Positions 53,810-63,407 of a stretch of 64,000 bases of DNA are shown piece by piece. The stretch spans positions 124,001-188,000 of the forward strand of contig NC_014632.1 of NCBI RefSeq assembly GCF_000165505.1, given 5' to 3'. The translations under genes were made by a program, and so were the position numbers. Origin of the DNA: Ilyobacter polytropus DSM 2926. GTDB taxonomy: Bacteria; Fusobacteriota; Fusobacteriia; Fusobacteriales; Fusobacteriaceae. Below the pieces are notes generated by a model. That model saw only the letters and a list, made by a program, of their open reading frames with translations, did not search any database and was not told the DNA's origin. The stretch's first letter is position 1. Each line of letters begins with the position of its first letter.

Positions 53810-53847
53810 AATAATCAGAAATCCTTAAAAAAACCGAAGGTGATGAC

Positions 53848-55581
53848 ATGAGATTTATATATCTATTTTTTATGATAATATCAATATTATCATACGGAGA
53901 AACTGAGGGGAGATATGAACTTCGAAATTCAAAGGAACTGACTATGTTTTTTCCAAAATCAGATTCTGAGTACATAGATTATCTTTCGGGAAAAAAAGAT
54001 GCCGAAGCTTATTTTGAACTAGCTGTTATTTATCTGAAAGAAGGTTCAAAATCAAAGTCTAAAGATTATCTGAACTTATATATAAAGGAAGAAAATGACC
54101 CGAGAAAACTTTTGGAATATTATAATATTGAGAAAAATTATAAAAAAATAGAGGAGAATCTAGATCGTATTATCTCTTCTGCAGACGACCTAGAATCAGT
54201 TCAATATAAAAAGAAGATATACAGGGAAATAGCAAATAAAAAACTTCCGATTTCAAAAGAAAAATACAAAGTAAATAAAATCAAGGAGTTTTTGTCTTAT
54301 GAGGGTAAAGAAGAAAAGCAGAGACACTTTTTTAACTCTAACAAATGGACTAAAGGTGATATAAGAAAAATAGTAGATAAATTAAAAAAATATAAGCTGA
54401 AGGAGAAAAGTCCTTCTAAAAAATTATTTGATATGTTTGCAACGAAAAAAGACAGACTAGAAAATAAGTACCATAATATAAAAAACTTGGAGGATGTTGA
54501 GGGTTACTATGATTATTTTGACTTTGCCAAAAGTGAGGATATCAAAGCGGACCTAAAGACTCCTGCAGAAAAACTGCTGTATCTGAAATATGAAAAAAAT
54601 ACAGAGGGATATAAAGCAGCAAAAGAAAAATTTGTAAAAGAATATTTGGAGAAAAAAAATAACAGAGTCCTCTATACCCTTTGGACAGTTACAAAAGATA
54701 ATAATATTATCCAATATCTAAAGACCCAAAGTGAGGAATACCACCACCTCTATCTAAAAGAACTTTTGGAAAAAAATAAAAAGTCACTTTTTTACTCAGA
54801 AGGAGAAAAATTCTTGTATCTCTATCCCAAAAGTTTTTACAGAGAGGAGATCTTAAAGCAACTTTTTGCACTGGCCAGTGAATCACAAAAATCCAATCTT
54901 GTAAAAACGTATACTGAGGTAATAGACAGCAGAGTTTTAGACAGGGAAAGAATAAAGAGTTCCGACGGACCTTTGAAAATAAAGTTGATGGAAAAGGAAA
55001 TATTAAAGGGCAGCAGTGATTATACGGAAAAACTTATTGAAGAGTTAGAAGACCAGTATATAGACAGGGAAGTGGCAGAGAAACTAAAAAGAATGGGGAA
55101 CAGAGAGCCCTATGCAGTTTATTTGATACAAAATGATCTGGTTGTTCCAGCTGAGTATAGAGGTGCCGCTGCACGGTATTTATATACAGAAGGAGAGATA
55201 GACGCCCTCTATCCCTACAGAAAATATATTGGAAAGTCAGAACTGAAAGAACTTTCTAAAAGTTATCCTAGATACAAAGAAGAATATGCCACTAGATATC
55301 CCTTAGAAGAAGGAAACACAGACAGTTCTAAGGAAAGTTATATCTATTTTTCAAAAAACCCAGTTCTCCAAGAATCAATTGTTAAAGAGATAGAAAACAA
55401 AAAAATAATGGAGCCTCACGAGATGTACTATGCAGCTTTGTATTATAATCAGAAAAAAGATTATATAAAAAGTTATAGACTCAGTGATCTTTTAAATGAA
55501 AAATATAGTTTCTCAGAAAAAATAGTGAAATTACACCGAGATAATATCCAAAAATTAAAGAAAATAAATTTAAAAAAATAA
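53848..55581 (+). CDS. exported protein of unknown function following the secretin
   Basis: I do not recognise this 577-residue protein. It has a signal peptide (FIYLFFMIISILSYG) and is then highly charged, helical and lysine- and glutamate-rich throughout. AEAYFELAVIYLKEGSKSKS near residue 50 looks like a tetratricopeptide helix pair, so a helical-repeat scaffold is plausible. It begins 39 bases after the secretin and ends at a shared terminator. Gene order suggests a periplasmic accessory of the secretion system. GAAGGTG lies before the ATG. Confidence 0.75.
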   Translation: MRFIYLFFMIISILSYGETEGRYELRNSKELTMFFPKSDSEYIDYLSGKKDAEAYFELAVIYLKEGSKSKSKDYLNLYIKEENDPRKLLEYYNIEKNYKKIEENLDRIISSADDLESVQYKKKIYREIANKKLPISKEKYKVNKIKEFLSYEGKEEKQRHFFNSNKWTKGDIRKIVDKLKKYKLKEKSPSKKLFDMFATKKDRLENKYHNIKNLEDVEGYYDYFDFAKSEDIKADLKTPAEKLLYLKYEKNTEGYKAAKEKFVKEYLEKKNNRVLYTLWTVTKDNNIIQYLKTQSEEYHHLYLKELLEKNKKSLFYSEGEKFLYLYPKSFYREEILKQLFALASESQKSNLVKTYTEVIDSRVLDRERIKSSDGPLKIKLMEKEILKGSSDYTEKLIEELEDQYIDREVAEKLKRMGNREPYAVYLIQNDLVVPAEYRGAAARYLYTEGEIDALYPYRKYIGKSELKELSKSYPRYKEEYATRYPLEEGNTDSSKESYIYFSKNPVLQESIVKEIENKKIMEPHEMYYAALYYNQKKDYIKSYRLSDLLNEKYSFSEKIVKLHRDNIQKLKKINLKK

Positions 55582-55601
55582 GGATGGCTGAGCCATCCTT
55601 T
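55580..55601. terminator. bidirectional intrinsic terminator between convergent genes
   Basis: AAGGATGGC-tga-GCCATCCTT forms a strong stem. It has T residues on the plus side (TTTTAG) and an interrupted T-run on the minus side (ATTTTTTT). It serves the 577-residue gene on the plus strand and the 520-residue gene on the minus strand, whose stop codon it touches. Confidence 0.85.
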
Positions 55602-57163
55602 TAGTTTATACTGATCTGATAAACAACTTTCTCTTTATCAAGAGAGTATTTTTTTTTTTGACTTTTATAAGTGATGTTTATCTCATGTGAAGAAGTGTTG
55701 TAGGAGATTATTCCGTTTGAATCTGATGTTATATTTTTGCCGTCAAGGTCAAATAATGAATTTTTTACAGGAGTATCAGAGGCGTCTGTGATCTCTAGAA
55801 TCACCTGCCTAGATCCTCGATTCATTATTATATTAAAATTGCTTATTGCTTCTTTTAAAGTCATCTCAGAAGATTCGTAAGGTTTAAAATCCGAGATATT
55901 TACAGAGACCTTGAAGGTAGCCGTAGCTGGGATGTCTAAAAATTCAAAATATCCATTTTCTCCTGATAGTGTAGAGGCAATTCTTTTTCCTTTAAGATTT
56001 ATAAGGTCGATTTTTTGGGATTTTATTGGTTTCACTCCATCAGATAAAATTCCGCTTATTTTATAGAGTTTTCTTTTCAACTGGATTTCTAAGTTAGAAA
56101 TAGTGGAGAATTTCTCGACCCTTCGAACTAAACCTTGGGAGAAGAATCCGTCTTTATTCACTTTTATCATTACAAGTCCTGGATTTGCAGTTCCTCTAAA
56201 TCTACCAAAACTGTCGGTGAATGATTTTTTTTCTGCATCGCCGCTTTTTATTACTACCTCTGCATTTGCCACAGGTAAATTTTTATCGTCAATTATACGA
56301 GCCTCTATAAAACTAGGAGCCTCCTCTAGCTCTAGGTTCAGGGTAAACTTTTTATCCTCATCGGTGAAATCATATATAAGCTGATTCTCTTTTTTCAGAA
56401 AATATCCGAATTTTTTCACAGAAAGCTTATACTTTTTAGACGGGATGTTACCGGAAAATTTACCTGAGAAATCACTTGTAAGTGTATAGCTGTTATTTTT
56501 TACATCAGTAAATATAATATCTGCACCTCCGAGATACATATCGTTGATTCTTAAGACTCCTTCAACGGGTACCTCTATAGGTTGCACAAAAAAGTTTAGA
56601 TATTCTCCGTATCTTTCATTTACAGGAAACCTCTGTACTCTGAACAGTGTTTTATCTAATTCTTTTATAACGATATCATACTGTCCAAAATTAAGGTTTA
56701 TCTTCTGCAACAGAGAATCTGAATCGACTGTTTTTACCAGTTCTCCCTCTTTGTAAAAAAGAATAGAGATGTCGTTTAGTATGTGTGGTGTATTAGGTGG
56801 TTCATTGTGAAAATATAGCTGGTTTTTACCACTTTTTCTAACAGAGATAAAAAAATCACCTGATTTTTTTGAAAAGTCTATATTATAACTTTGATATTCC
56901 CTTGAGATTGATATAACCCTTTCAACTGGGAAGTATGACGGAGAAAAAAACTGAAATTTATAATTTCCAGGTTTCAAATCTAGAAGGGCCTTGCTGTCGG
57001 TAAAGTTTATTCCGTATTTCGACTGATCTGAAATATCTGTAAACTCTATGTATCCTCTGGGAGTGTTAAAATAAAAAGATGCAGTTCCATCTTTTTTATC
57101 CTCTGCCCAAAGAATGGTCGAAAAAAGGAAAACAAATATTATTGCGAAAACTTTTTTTAGCAC
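55601..57163 (-). CDS. exported protein with tandem carboxypeptidase-regulatory-like beta domains
   Basis: The 520-residue protein has a signal peptide (VFAIIFVFLFSTILWA). An N-terminal PEGA-like section (YIEFTDISDQ... LKPGNYKFQFFSPSYFPVE) is followed by several repeated beta-sandwich units with the pattern 'd-G-kF-g-i...Y-l-V-k-GY'. Examples are DFSGKFSGNIPSKKYKLSVK near residue 230, DSFGRFRGTANPGLVMIKVN near 320 and ENGYFEFLDIPATATFKVSV near 400. These resemble CarboxypepD_reg/PEGA folds. No catalytic motif is visible. It lies convergent to the secretion-linked gene and may be a surface or periplasmic protein. Function unknown. Confidence 0.75.
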   Translation of the reverse strand: MLKKVFAIIFVFLFSTILWAEDKKDGTASFYFNTPRGYIEFTDISDQSKYGINFTDSKALLDLKPGNYKFQFFSPSYFPVERVISISREYQSYNIDFSKKSGDFFISVRKSGKNQLYFHNEPPNTPHILNDISILFYKEGELVKTVDSDSLLQKINLNFGQYDIVIKELDKTLFRVQRFPVNERYGEYLNFFVQPIEVPVEGVLRINDMYLGGADIIFTDVKNNSYTLTSDFSGKFSGNIPSKKYKLSVKKFGYFLKKENQLIYDFTDEDKKFTLNLELEEAPSFIEARIIDDKNLPVANAEVVIKSGDAEKKSFTDSFGRFRGTANPGLVMIKVNKDGFFSQGLVRRVEKFSTISNLEIQLKRKLYKISGILSDGVKPIKSQKIDLINLKGKRIASTLSGENGYFEFLDIPATATFKVSVNISDFKPYESSEMTLKEAISNFNIIMNRGSRQVILEITDASDTPVKNSLFDLDGKNITSDSNGIISYNTSSHEINITYKSQKKKYSLDKEKVVYQISIN

Positions 57164-57272
57164 GATAAGCCTCCTCGGAGCTTTTAGTAAAAGAATTTTA
57201 TAGAAAAACTAAAAAAATTAACCTACTTAATTTATAACATTTTTTTTATTAGCAATCAAGAAATGTAACTTC

Positions 57273-57301
57273 TTTTGAAAAAACATTGTATGTGATATAA
57301 T
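57273..57301 (+). promoter_or_regulatory. probable promoter of the YueI-like gene and murA
   Basis: TTTTGA (57273-57278), 17 bases, TATAAT (57296-57301), or TTGAAA with a 15-base spacer, about 55 bases before the ATG at 57357. Confidence 0.55.
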
Positions 57302-57356
57302 TAGATGTAAATGGATAATTATATCTGGACTTATTCTTATAGGCAGGTGAAATTAG

Positions 57357-57911
57357 ATGAGTTTTAAAAATATTATCGACGAGAGAGAAAAAGGAAAAAT
57401 AAGATTTGCCAAGTCTCAGGTGGAAAAAGCTTATTATTTGGGCGAATTCAAGGAAAATATTATAGTAGCACTTCATAAAAACCAACTTGAAGAAGACAGT
57501 GTGTATATGGAGATTATCGAGGCAATGAAAGAAAAAGATGCTGTTCTTATGAAAATGAGAAGGGATGTTTCCTTAAAAAAACTAAAACCTTATATTGATG
57601 AGGCTGAAAAATTGGGAATAAAATATCAACTTGTAGACGGCATTTCTTACAGAGGAGATGTTGCTCTTGTAGTGGTTTCAGAGGAAGCTATGGAAAATTC
57701 AGATGAAGACCTTGTGCTAAGAGACATGGATCAAGACTTTATCGACGCAGGCCTTGGAGAAGATTTTAGTAAAGCCAGAGGAAAAAAAATATGTAAAAGT
57801 TGTTTTAAAGATCTAGAGGAAAAACTTCCTGATTACAGGGGGAGTTTTAAAAAAATGAATATTTTCGACAAAATAATAGGGCATAAATGCCCTGTGTGCG
57901 GGAAAAAATAG
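57357..57911 (+). CDS. YueI family protein (DUF1694) with C-terminal cysteine motifs
   Basis: The 184-residue protein starts [15 protein letters not shown] near residue 30, and [35 protein letters not shown] fits the YueI/DUF1694 family, whose fold resembles a ribosomal L7Ae-like or nucleotide-binding domain. Function is not established. The last 50 residues add [17 protein letters not shown] and HKCPVCGKK, two CxxC pairs that could bind zinc and are unusual for the family core. It ends eight bases before murA and is probably cotranscribed. AGGTG precedes the ATG at a slightly long distance. Confidence 0.72.
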   Translation: MSFKNIIDEREKGKIRFAKSQVEKAYYLGEFKENIIVALHKNQLEEDSVYMEIIEAMKEKDAVLMKMRRDVSLKKLKPYIDEAEKLGIKYQLVDGISYRGDVALVVVSEEAMENSDEDLVLRDMDQDFIDAGLGEDFSKARGKKICKSCFKDLEEKLPDYRGSFKKMNIFDKIIGHKCPVCGKK

Positions 57912-57919
57912 GAGGCATA

Positions 57920-59188
57920 ATGGTAGAAGCATTCAGAATAAACGGTGGAAAAGAATTGAGCGGTGTTTTAGAGGTGAGCGGGGCAAAAAATGCAGCCCTT
58001 CCTATATTGATAGGAACTCTTATAGAAAAGGGAACTTATATAATTAATAATGTTCCTGATTTACGAGATATAAAGACTCTTATAAAGTTAATTGAAAGTC
58101 TGGGAGTACAGTCAGAGAGACTGGATAAAAATTCCTATAAATTTGTCAACAACGGAATTACAAACCTAACGGCTTCTTATGATCTTGTAAAAAAAATGAG
58201 AGCATCATTTTTGGTTATGGGTCCTATGCTTGCACATGAGAAAAAGGCCACAGTCTCTCTCCCAGGTGGCTGTGCTATAGGTGCTAGACCTGTAGACCTT
58301 CACTTGAAGGGATTTGAAGCTATGGGAGTAAAAATAAAGATCGAACATGGATATGTAGAGGCTGAGGTAGAGGAGCTGACTGGATCCAATGTTATATTTG
58401 ATTTCCCTAGTGTGGGTGCTACTGAAAATGTCATAATGGCAGCGGTAAAGGCAAAGGGGACAACAGTTCTTGAAAATGCAGCCAGGGAGCCTGAAGTAGA
58501 TGACCTTTGCAAATTTTTGATAGCAATGGGAGCAAAAATAGAGGGAGTTGGAACTGGAAGACTCGTTATAGAGGGAGTGGAAAAGCTGGTTCCTTGCGAA
58601 TATACAGTAATGCCAGACAGGATAGAAGCCGGTACTTATATAGTTGCATCTCTTATGTTTGACAGCAAGATCCAGGTAAAGGGAGTTGAGAGAGTCCATA
58701 TCGAGAGTTTCATGATGAAGCTTGAGGAGATGGGGGCTGTATTTGAAATAAAGGACGACCTCTTGAAGGTGACTTCTAAATTTGAAGATTTGAAACCAGC
58801 TAAGGTGACAACTATGCCGCATCCGGGTTTTGCCACAGATCTTCAGTCACAGATGATGACTCTCATGAGTCTTATAGAGGGTCACAGTGAGATAAAAGAA
58901 ACTATTTTTGAAAATAGATTTATGCATGTGCCTGAATTAAATAGAATGGGAGCCAATATTCACATAGATGGACATGTTTCCCTGATAGATGGAGTAGATA
59001 AATTTTCATCTGCCGAGGTTATGGCAAGTGACTTGAGAGCTGGAGCATCCCTTGTCTTAGCTGCCTTAAAGGCTGATGGGCAAAGTATAGTAAACAGGAT
59101 TTACCATGTGGACAGAGGTTATGAGAGACTAGAGGAAAAACTGAAAAAAATAGGTGCAGATATAGAAAGAATAAAGGCTGAAGCCTAA
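57920..59188 (+). CDS. murA: UDP-N-acetylglucosamine 1-carboxyvinyltransferase
   Basis: The 422-residue enzyme has [15 protein letters not shown] near residue 20, the active-site loop [21 protein letters not shown] with the cysteine near residue 117, [14 protein letters not shown] near residue 160 and [15 protein letters not shown] near residue 370. It transfers enolpyruvate to UDP-GlcNAc, the first committed step of peptidoglycan synthesis. The active-site Cys, absent in fosfomycin-insensitive variants, is present. ATG 57920 follows GGAGG. The frame extends further upstream but without a suitable start signal. Confidence 0.95.
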   Translation: MVEAFRINGGKELSGVLEVSGAKNAALPILIGTLIEKGTYIINNVPDLRDIKTLIKLIESLGVQSERLDKNSYKFVNNGITNLTASYDLVKKMRASFLVMGPMLAHEKKATVSLPGGCAIGARPVDLHLKGFEAMGVKIKIEHGYVEAEVEELTGSNVIFDFPSVGATENVIMAAVKAKGTTVLENAAREPEVDDLCKFLIAMGAKIEGVGTGRLVIEGVEKLVPCEYTVMPDRIEAGTYIVASLMFDSKIQVKGVERVHIESFMMKLEEMGAVFEIKDDLLKVTSKFEDLKPAKVTTMPHPGFATDLQSQMMTLMSLIEGHSEIKETIFENRFMHVPELNRMGANIHIDGHVSLIDGVDKFSSAEVMASDLRAGASLVLAALKADGQSIVNRIYHVDRGYERLEEKLKKIGADIERIKAEA

Positions 59189-59268
59189 GTTTTATATTGT
59201 AAATAAACCAAATATAAATTTGACTTTTTTGTGACAATAATGAATATTTTAATATAAAGGAGTGTTTG

Positions 59269-59979
59269 ATGGAAAAAATTATAGGATTAAATCCTGTAAC
59301 AGAGGCGTTGCAGAATCCGGAGACCAATATTGAGAAGATTGAGATATTTAAGGGGCTCAAAGATGACAAAATAGGCAGGATAAAATCTCTTGCATCTAAG
59401 AGGAACATAAAGATACATTTTACAGATAAAAGAGCTGAAAATTCTCAAGGGGTAGTAGCTTTCATAAGTCAATATGATTATTACGTGGATCTAGGGGCCT
59501 TTCTTGAGAAGGTGGCAAAAGATGAAAAATCAATAGTTCTAGTGCTAGACGGTGTCCAGGATCCTAGAAATTTTGGTGCGATTGTGAGAAGTGCTGAAAT
59601 TTTTGGTGTAAAAGGAATAATAATTCCAGAAAGAAACTCAGTAAAAATAAATGAAACAGTTGTAAAAACTTCTACAGGAGCAATAGAACATGTTGACATA
59701 ATAAAAGTTACCAATATTTCTGAGGCTATTCAAAAGCTTAAAAAGCTTGATTACTGGGTTTATGGAGCCGAAGGAAGCGGTAAAAAATGTTATTATGATG
59801 AAAAATATCCAAACAGAACAGCTCTCGTAATGGGTGGTGAGGGCTCTGGAATAAGAAAAAAAGTAAAGGAAAATTGTGATATCTTAGTAAATATCCCTAT
59901 GTACGGAAAAATAAATTCTTTGAATGTTTCCGTTGCAGGGGGGATACTTCTTTCTGAAATTGCGAAGAAGATATACTAG
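59269..59979 (+). CDS. rlmB: 23S rRNA 2'-O-methyltransferase, RlmB/TrmH family
   Basis: The 236-residue SpoU-family enzyme has an N-terminal substrate domain (IGLNPVTEALQNPETNIEKI) and the methyltransferase motifs LDGVQDPRNFGAIVRSAEIFGV near residue 90, ALVMGGEGSGIRKKV near residue 187 and VNIPMYGKINSLNVSVAGGILL near residue 208. It methylates the ribose of G2251 in 23S rRNA (RlmB) or a nearby site. ATG 59269 is chosen over the adjacent TTG 59266 because of spacing to AAGGAG. The frame follows murA with an 80-bp gap. Confidence 0.9.
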   Translation: MEKIIGLNPVTEALQNPETNIEKIEIFKGLKDDKIGRIKSLASKRNIKIHFTDKRAENSQGVVAFISQYDYYVDLGAFLEKVAKDEKSIVLVLDGVQDPRNFGAIVRSAEIFGVKGIIIPERNSVKINETVVKTSTGAIEHVDIIKVTNISEAIQKLKKLDYWVYGAEGSGKKCYYDEKYPNRTALVMGGEGSGIRKKVKENCDILVNIPMYGKINSLNVSVAGGILLSEIAKKIY

Positions 59980-60035
59980 AATGTTAGAATTAATGTGTTC
60001 TCTTGGTTAGGGTATAGGGGTTAAGGGGGTATTCT

Positions 60036-60647
60036 ATGGCGGTTGAAATGATTACTGATGAAATTTTGACAGAAGCTCAAAATGGTGATCAAGAAGCGGT
60101 TAGAAAGGTTTTTGACTATTACAAAAATTTTGTTTTTTTGAAAGCTAAGAATTACTTTTTAATTGGAGCAGACAGGGACGATCTGGTTCAGGAAGGTATG
60201 ATAGGTCTTTTGAAAGCTATAAGGGCCTACGATACGGAAAAAGCTGCATCTTTCAAAACCTTTGCAACCATTTGTATAAAGAGGCAGCTTATCACTGCAA
60301 TAAAGTCTGCTAATTCACAAAAGAATTTTGCACTGAATTCTTCAGTGGGAATATACAACGACTCTAATGAAGATAGGGAAGTCCCCTATGCTAGAGGTCT
60401 AGAATCCTATGTTACATACAACCCTGAAGAGATGTACCTGACAAAAGAACAGATCACTGGATTAAAAGAACATCTACAGAGTACCTTGAGTGAATTTGAA
60501 AATGAAGTTTTTCAATATATGCTTCTAGGTCATACTTATAAAGAGATATCTAGAAAGCTAGACAAAAAGGTGAAATCTGTGGACAATGCTATACAGAGGA
60601 TAAAAAGAAAAAGTGAAGCCTGGCTGGAAACATATAGAAAGGCTTAA
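60036..60647 (+). CDS. sigma-70 family RNA polymerase factor, SigH-like
   Basis: The 203-residue protein has region 2 (DRDDLVQEGMIGLLKAIRAYD near residue 50, then SFKTFATICIKRQLITAIKSA) and region 4 (LSEFENEVFQYMLLGHTYKEISRKLDKKVKSVDNAIQRIKRK near residues 150-195). The arrangement matches the sporulation-type SigH factors of Firmicutes, although the host is not expected to sporulate. It starts 57 bases after rlmB, with AAGGGGG before the ATG. It may direct a competence- or stress-like regulon. No anti-sigma gene lies next to it. Confidence 0.85.
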   Translation: MAVEMITDEILTEAQNGDQEAVRKVFDYYKNFVFLKAKNYFLIGADRDDLVQEGMIGLLKAIRAYDTEKAASFKTFATICIKRQLITAIKSANSQKNFALNSSVGIYNDSNEDREVPYARGLESYVTYNPEEMYLTKEQITGLKEHLQSTLSEFENEVFQYMLLGHTYKEISRKLDKKVKSVDNAIQRIKRKSEAWLETYRKA

Positions 60648-60651
60648 AAAT

Positions 60652-60684
60652 AAAGGGCTACCTTTTAGTAAGGGGCCCTTTTTA
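60652..60684 (+). terminator. intrinsic terminator after the SigH-like gene
   Basis: AAAGGGC (60652-60658) and GCCCTTT (60675-60681) form a stem with a 16-base loop, followed by further T residues. Confidence 0.75.
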
Positions 60685-60686
60685 TC

Positions 60687-60715
60687 TTGAGGATTTTTTT
60701 TATTTGTGTTATATT
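60687..60715 (+). promoter_or_regulatory. probable leuS promoter
   Basis: TTGAGG (60687-60692), 17 bases of T-rich spacer, TATATT (60710-60715). A start near 60722 would give a leader of only about 30 bases, too short for a T-box attenuator. Confidence 0.5.
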
Positions 60716-60753
60716 TATATGGAAAATGATTTCATAAAAAGGGAGTGAAACCT

Positions 60754-63363
60754 GTGAGGGAATACGATTTTAAGAGTATAGAATCAAAATGGCAGGAGAA
60801 GTGGAAACAGGACAACATTTTTAAATCTGATAATAAAGTAGAGGGAAAAGAAAATTACTATGTTCTTGAAATGCTTCCCTATCCATCTGGAAAGCTTCAT
60901 ATGGGGCATGTTAGAAACTATACAATTGGAGATGTAATAGCAAGATATAAAAAAATGAAGGGATATAATGTACTTCACCCTATGGGTTGGGATTCCTTTG
61001 GACTTCCTGCAGAAAATGCAGCTATACAAAATGGGGCACATCCTGCAGTATGGACAAAATCAAACATCGAAAACATGACAACACAGCTTAAAAGCCTGGG
61101 ATTTTCATATGACTGGGACAGAGAGATAGCTTCTTACAGAGATGATTACTATAGATGGAATCAATGGATTTTTAAAAGAATGTATGAAAAAGGTCTAGTG
61201 TACAAGAAAAAATCTTCTGTGAACTGGTGTCCAGACTGTCAGACTGTTCTTGCCAATGAACAGGTAGAGGATGGAAAGTGTTGGAGACATTCTAAAACTG
61301 ATGTTATTCAGAAAGAGCTTGAGCAATGGTATTTTAAAATCACAAACTATGCTGACGAACTTTTAGAAGGGCATAAAGAACTAAAAGGTGGATGGCCTGA
61401 AAAAGTTATTACAATGCAGAAAAACTGGATTGGAAAATCTTACGGAACAGAGGTTAATTTTAAGGTTGTTGAAAACGGGGAGGATCTTTCTGTTTTTACA
61501 ACTAGGGTTGATACACTTTGCGGAGTTACTTACTGTGTTATAGCACCTGAACATCCTATGGTAAATGAGATCATAAAATCAAATCCTTCGATAAAAGAAG
61601 CTGTATCTGCTATGACAACTGAAGATGTAATAAACAGAACTGCAGAAGGAAAAGAAAAAAACGGAGTATTTACAGGATGGCATGTTATAAATCCTGCAAA
61701 TAATGAAAAGGTACAACTTTGGATCGGAGACTATGTACTTATGGGATATGGTACCGGAGCTGTAATGGCTGTTCCTTGTCACGATGAAAGAGATCTTATG
61801 TTTGCTAAAAAATATGATCTTCCTCTAAGAGTTGTAATAAATCCTGTAAACAAAAAAACCAAAGAAGAAGTGATACTAAAAGAAGATGAAATGACAGAAG
61901 CCTTTACAGATTATGGTATTATAACTAATTCTGGAGAATTTAACGGACTATCATCTAAAGAGGCTCTTGTTAAAATTGCCGAATATCTAGAAGAGAAAAA
62001 ATGCGGAAAAAGAACAATAAACTATAGACTTAAAGACTGGGGAGTCTCTAGACAGAGATATTGGGGGACACCTATTCCTGCACTTTATTGTGAAAAGTGT
62101 GGGACTGTTATGGAAAAAGACGAAAACCTCCCTGTAAAACTTCCTGGGGATGTAATCTTTAGTGGTAATGGAAATCCCATAGAAACATCAGAAGAGTTTA
62201 AAAATGCAGTTTGTCCAGAATGCGGCGGGAAAGCTAAGAGAGAAACTGATACAATGGATACCTTTGTGGATTCTTCTTGGTATTTCTTGAGATACTGTGA
62301 TCCTAAAAATACCGACCTTCCATTTGACAAAGATATAGCTGACGGATGGTTTCCTGTAGATCAATATATCGGAGGAGTAGAACATGCAGTTATGCACCTT
62401 CTATATGCTAGATTTTTCCATAAAGTTTTAAGAGATCTAGGTCTTTTATCTACAAATGAGCCATTTAAAAGGCTTCTTACTCAAGGAATGGTTCTTGGTC
62501 CATCATACTTCTCGGCCAATGAAAACAGATATCTTTACTCTGAAGAAGTAGAAATTTCTGGGGATAAAGTTTTAGCTAAAACAACAGGAGAAGAGTTGGT
62601 TGTTAAGGTTGAAAAAATGTCTAAATCAAAAAACAACGGAGTTGATCCAGAAAATATAGTAGCTACCTATGGTGCAGATACAGCTAGATTATTTACAATG
62701 TTTGCTTCTCCTCCTGAAAAAGAGCTTGAGTGGAATGAAAACGGACTGGCTGGATCTTACAGATTCCTAAACAGAGTTTGGAGAATGGTAAGTGAAAGCA
62801 AAGCTTTCTTTGAGGCTGGATCTATAAACCTTGAAAATTTAAACAAGGCTGATAAAGCGATATTGAGAAAATTACACCAAACTATAAAAAAAGTTACTGA
62901 ATCCATAGAAAACGATTACCATTTTAATACTTCAATAGCTTCAAATATGGAGCTTATAAATGAACTTCAGGACTATAAGGTGAATGTTTTAGAAAAGGGA
63001 GATATTACTTCAGAATCTAAAAAGCTGTTCACTGAAGCCGTAAATAAAATGGTTATTATGCTTTCGCCTTTTGTTCCTCATATATGTGATGAACTCTGGT
63101 CAGAGTTGGGGAATGAAGGTTTCCTTTTTGAAGAAAAATGGCCTGAACATGTTGAGGAATTAACTGTTTCAGACGAGGTATCTATAGCGGTGCAGGTAAA
63201 CGGAAAAGTAAGAGGAGCTGTGCAGGTAACTAGAGGAACTTCCAAAGATGAACTTGAAAAAATGGCTCTTGAAATGGAAAATGTAAAAAAACATATCCAA
63301 GATAAAAATATAGTTAAAATGATTATTATACCAGAAAAAATAGTAAACATTGTTGTAAAATAA
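60754..63363 (+). CDS. leuS: leucyl-tRNA synthetase
   Basis: The 869-residue class I enzyme has the HIGH-type motif [15 protein letters not shown] near residue 40, a CP1 editing domain (about residues 220-410, with [15 protein letters not shown]) and KMSKS as [17 protein letters not shown] near residue 625. The anticodon-binding and C-terminal domains follow. It charges tRNA-Leu and edits mischarged products. GTG 60754 is preferred over GTG 60745, which overlaps the GGGAG ribosome site. Length and zinc-type cysteines ([34 protein letters not shown]) look normal. Confidence 0.96.
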   Translation: MREYDFKSIESKWQEKWKQDNIFKSDNKVEGKENYYVLEMLPYPSGKLHMGHVRNYTIGDVIARYKKMKGYNVLHPMGWDSFGLPAENAAIQNGAHPAVWTKSNIENMTTQLKSLGFSYDWDREIASYRDDYYRWNQWIFKRMYEKGLVYKKKSSVNWCPDCQTVLANEQVEDGKCWRHSKTDVIQKELEQWYFKITNYADELLEGHKELKGGWPEKVITMQKNWIGKSYGTEVNFKVVENGEDLSVFTTRVDTLCGVTYCVIAPEHPMVNEIIKSNPSIKEAVSAMTTEDVINRTAEGKEKNGVFTGWHVINPANNEKVQLWIGDYVLMGYGTGAVMAVPCHDERDLMFAKKYDLPLRVVINPVNKKTKEEVILKEDEMTEAFTDYGIITNSGEFNGLSSKEALVKIAEYLEEKKCGKRTINYRLKDWGVSRQRYWGTPIPALYCEKCGTVMEKDENLPVKLPGDVIFSGNGNPIETSEEFKNAVCPECGGKAKRETDTMDTFVDSSWYFLRYCDPKNTDLPFDKDIADGWFPVDQYIGGVEHAVMHLLYARFFHKVLRDLGLLSTNEPFKRLLTQGMVLGPSYFSANENRYLYSEEVEISGDKVLAKTTGEELVVKVEKMSKSKNNGVDPENIVATYGADTARLFTMFASPPEKELEWNENGLAGSYRFLNRVWRMVSESKAFFEAGSINLENLNKADKAILRKLHQTIKKVTESIENDYHFNTSIASNMELINELQDYKVNVLEKGDITSESKKLFTEAVNKMVIMLSPFVPHICDELWSELGNEGFLFEEKWPEHVEELTVSDEVSIAVQVNGKVRGAVQVTRGTSKDELEKMALEMENVKKHIQDKNIVKMIIIPEKIVNIVVK

Positions 63364-63385
63364 GGCTGCTTTTGCAGCTTTATTT
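63363..63385 (+). terminator. weak intrinsic terminator after leuS
   Basis: AAGGCTGC and GCAGCTTT form a stem around TTTT, followed by a T-rich tail (TATTTTAT). It may only partly separate leuS from proB, whose start is 23 bases on. Confidence 0.5.
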
Positions 63386-63407
63386 TATATTTCCAAGGGA
63401 GTTGGTT

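Noticed and set aside
58205-58822. Long minus-strand open frame inside murA
   Set aside because: It is antisense to a well-conserved murA and has no ribosome site or recognisable protein features.
60685-60753. T-box leader for leuS
   Set aside because: The leader predicted from the promoter is only about 30 bases and lacks a T-box sequence (TGGNACCGCG).
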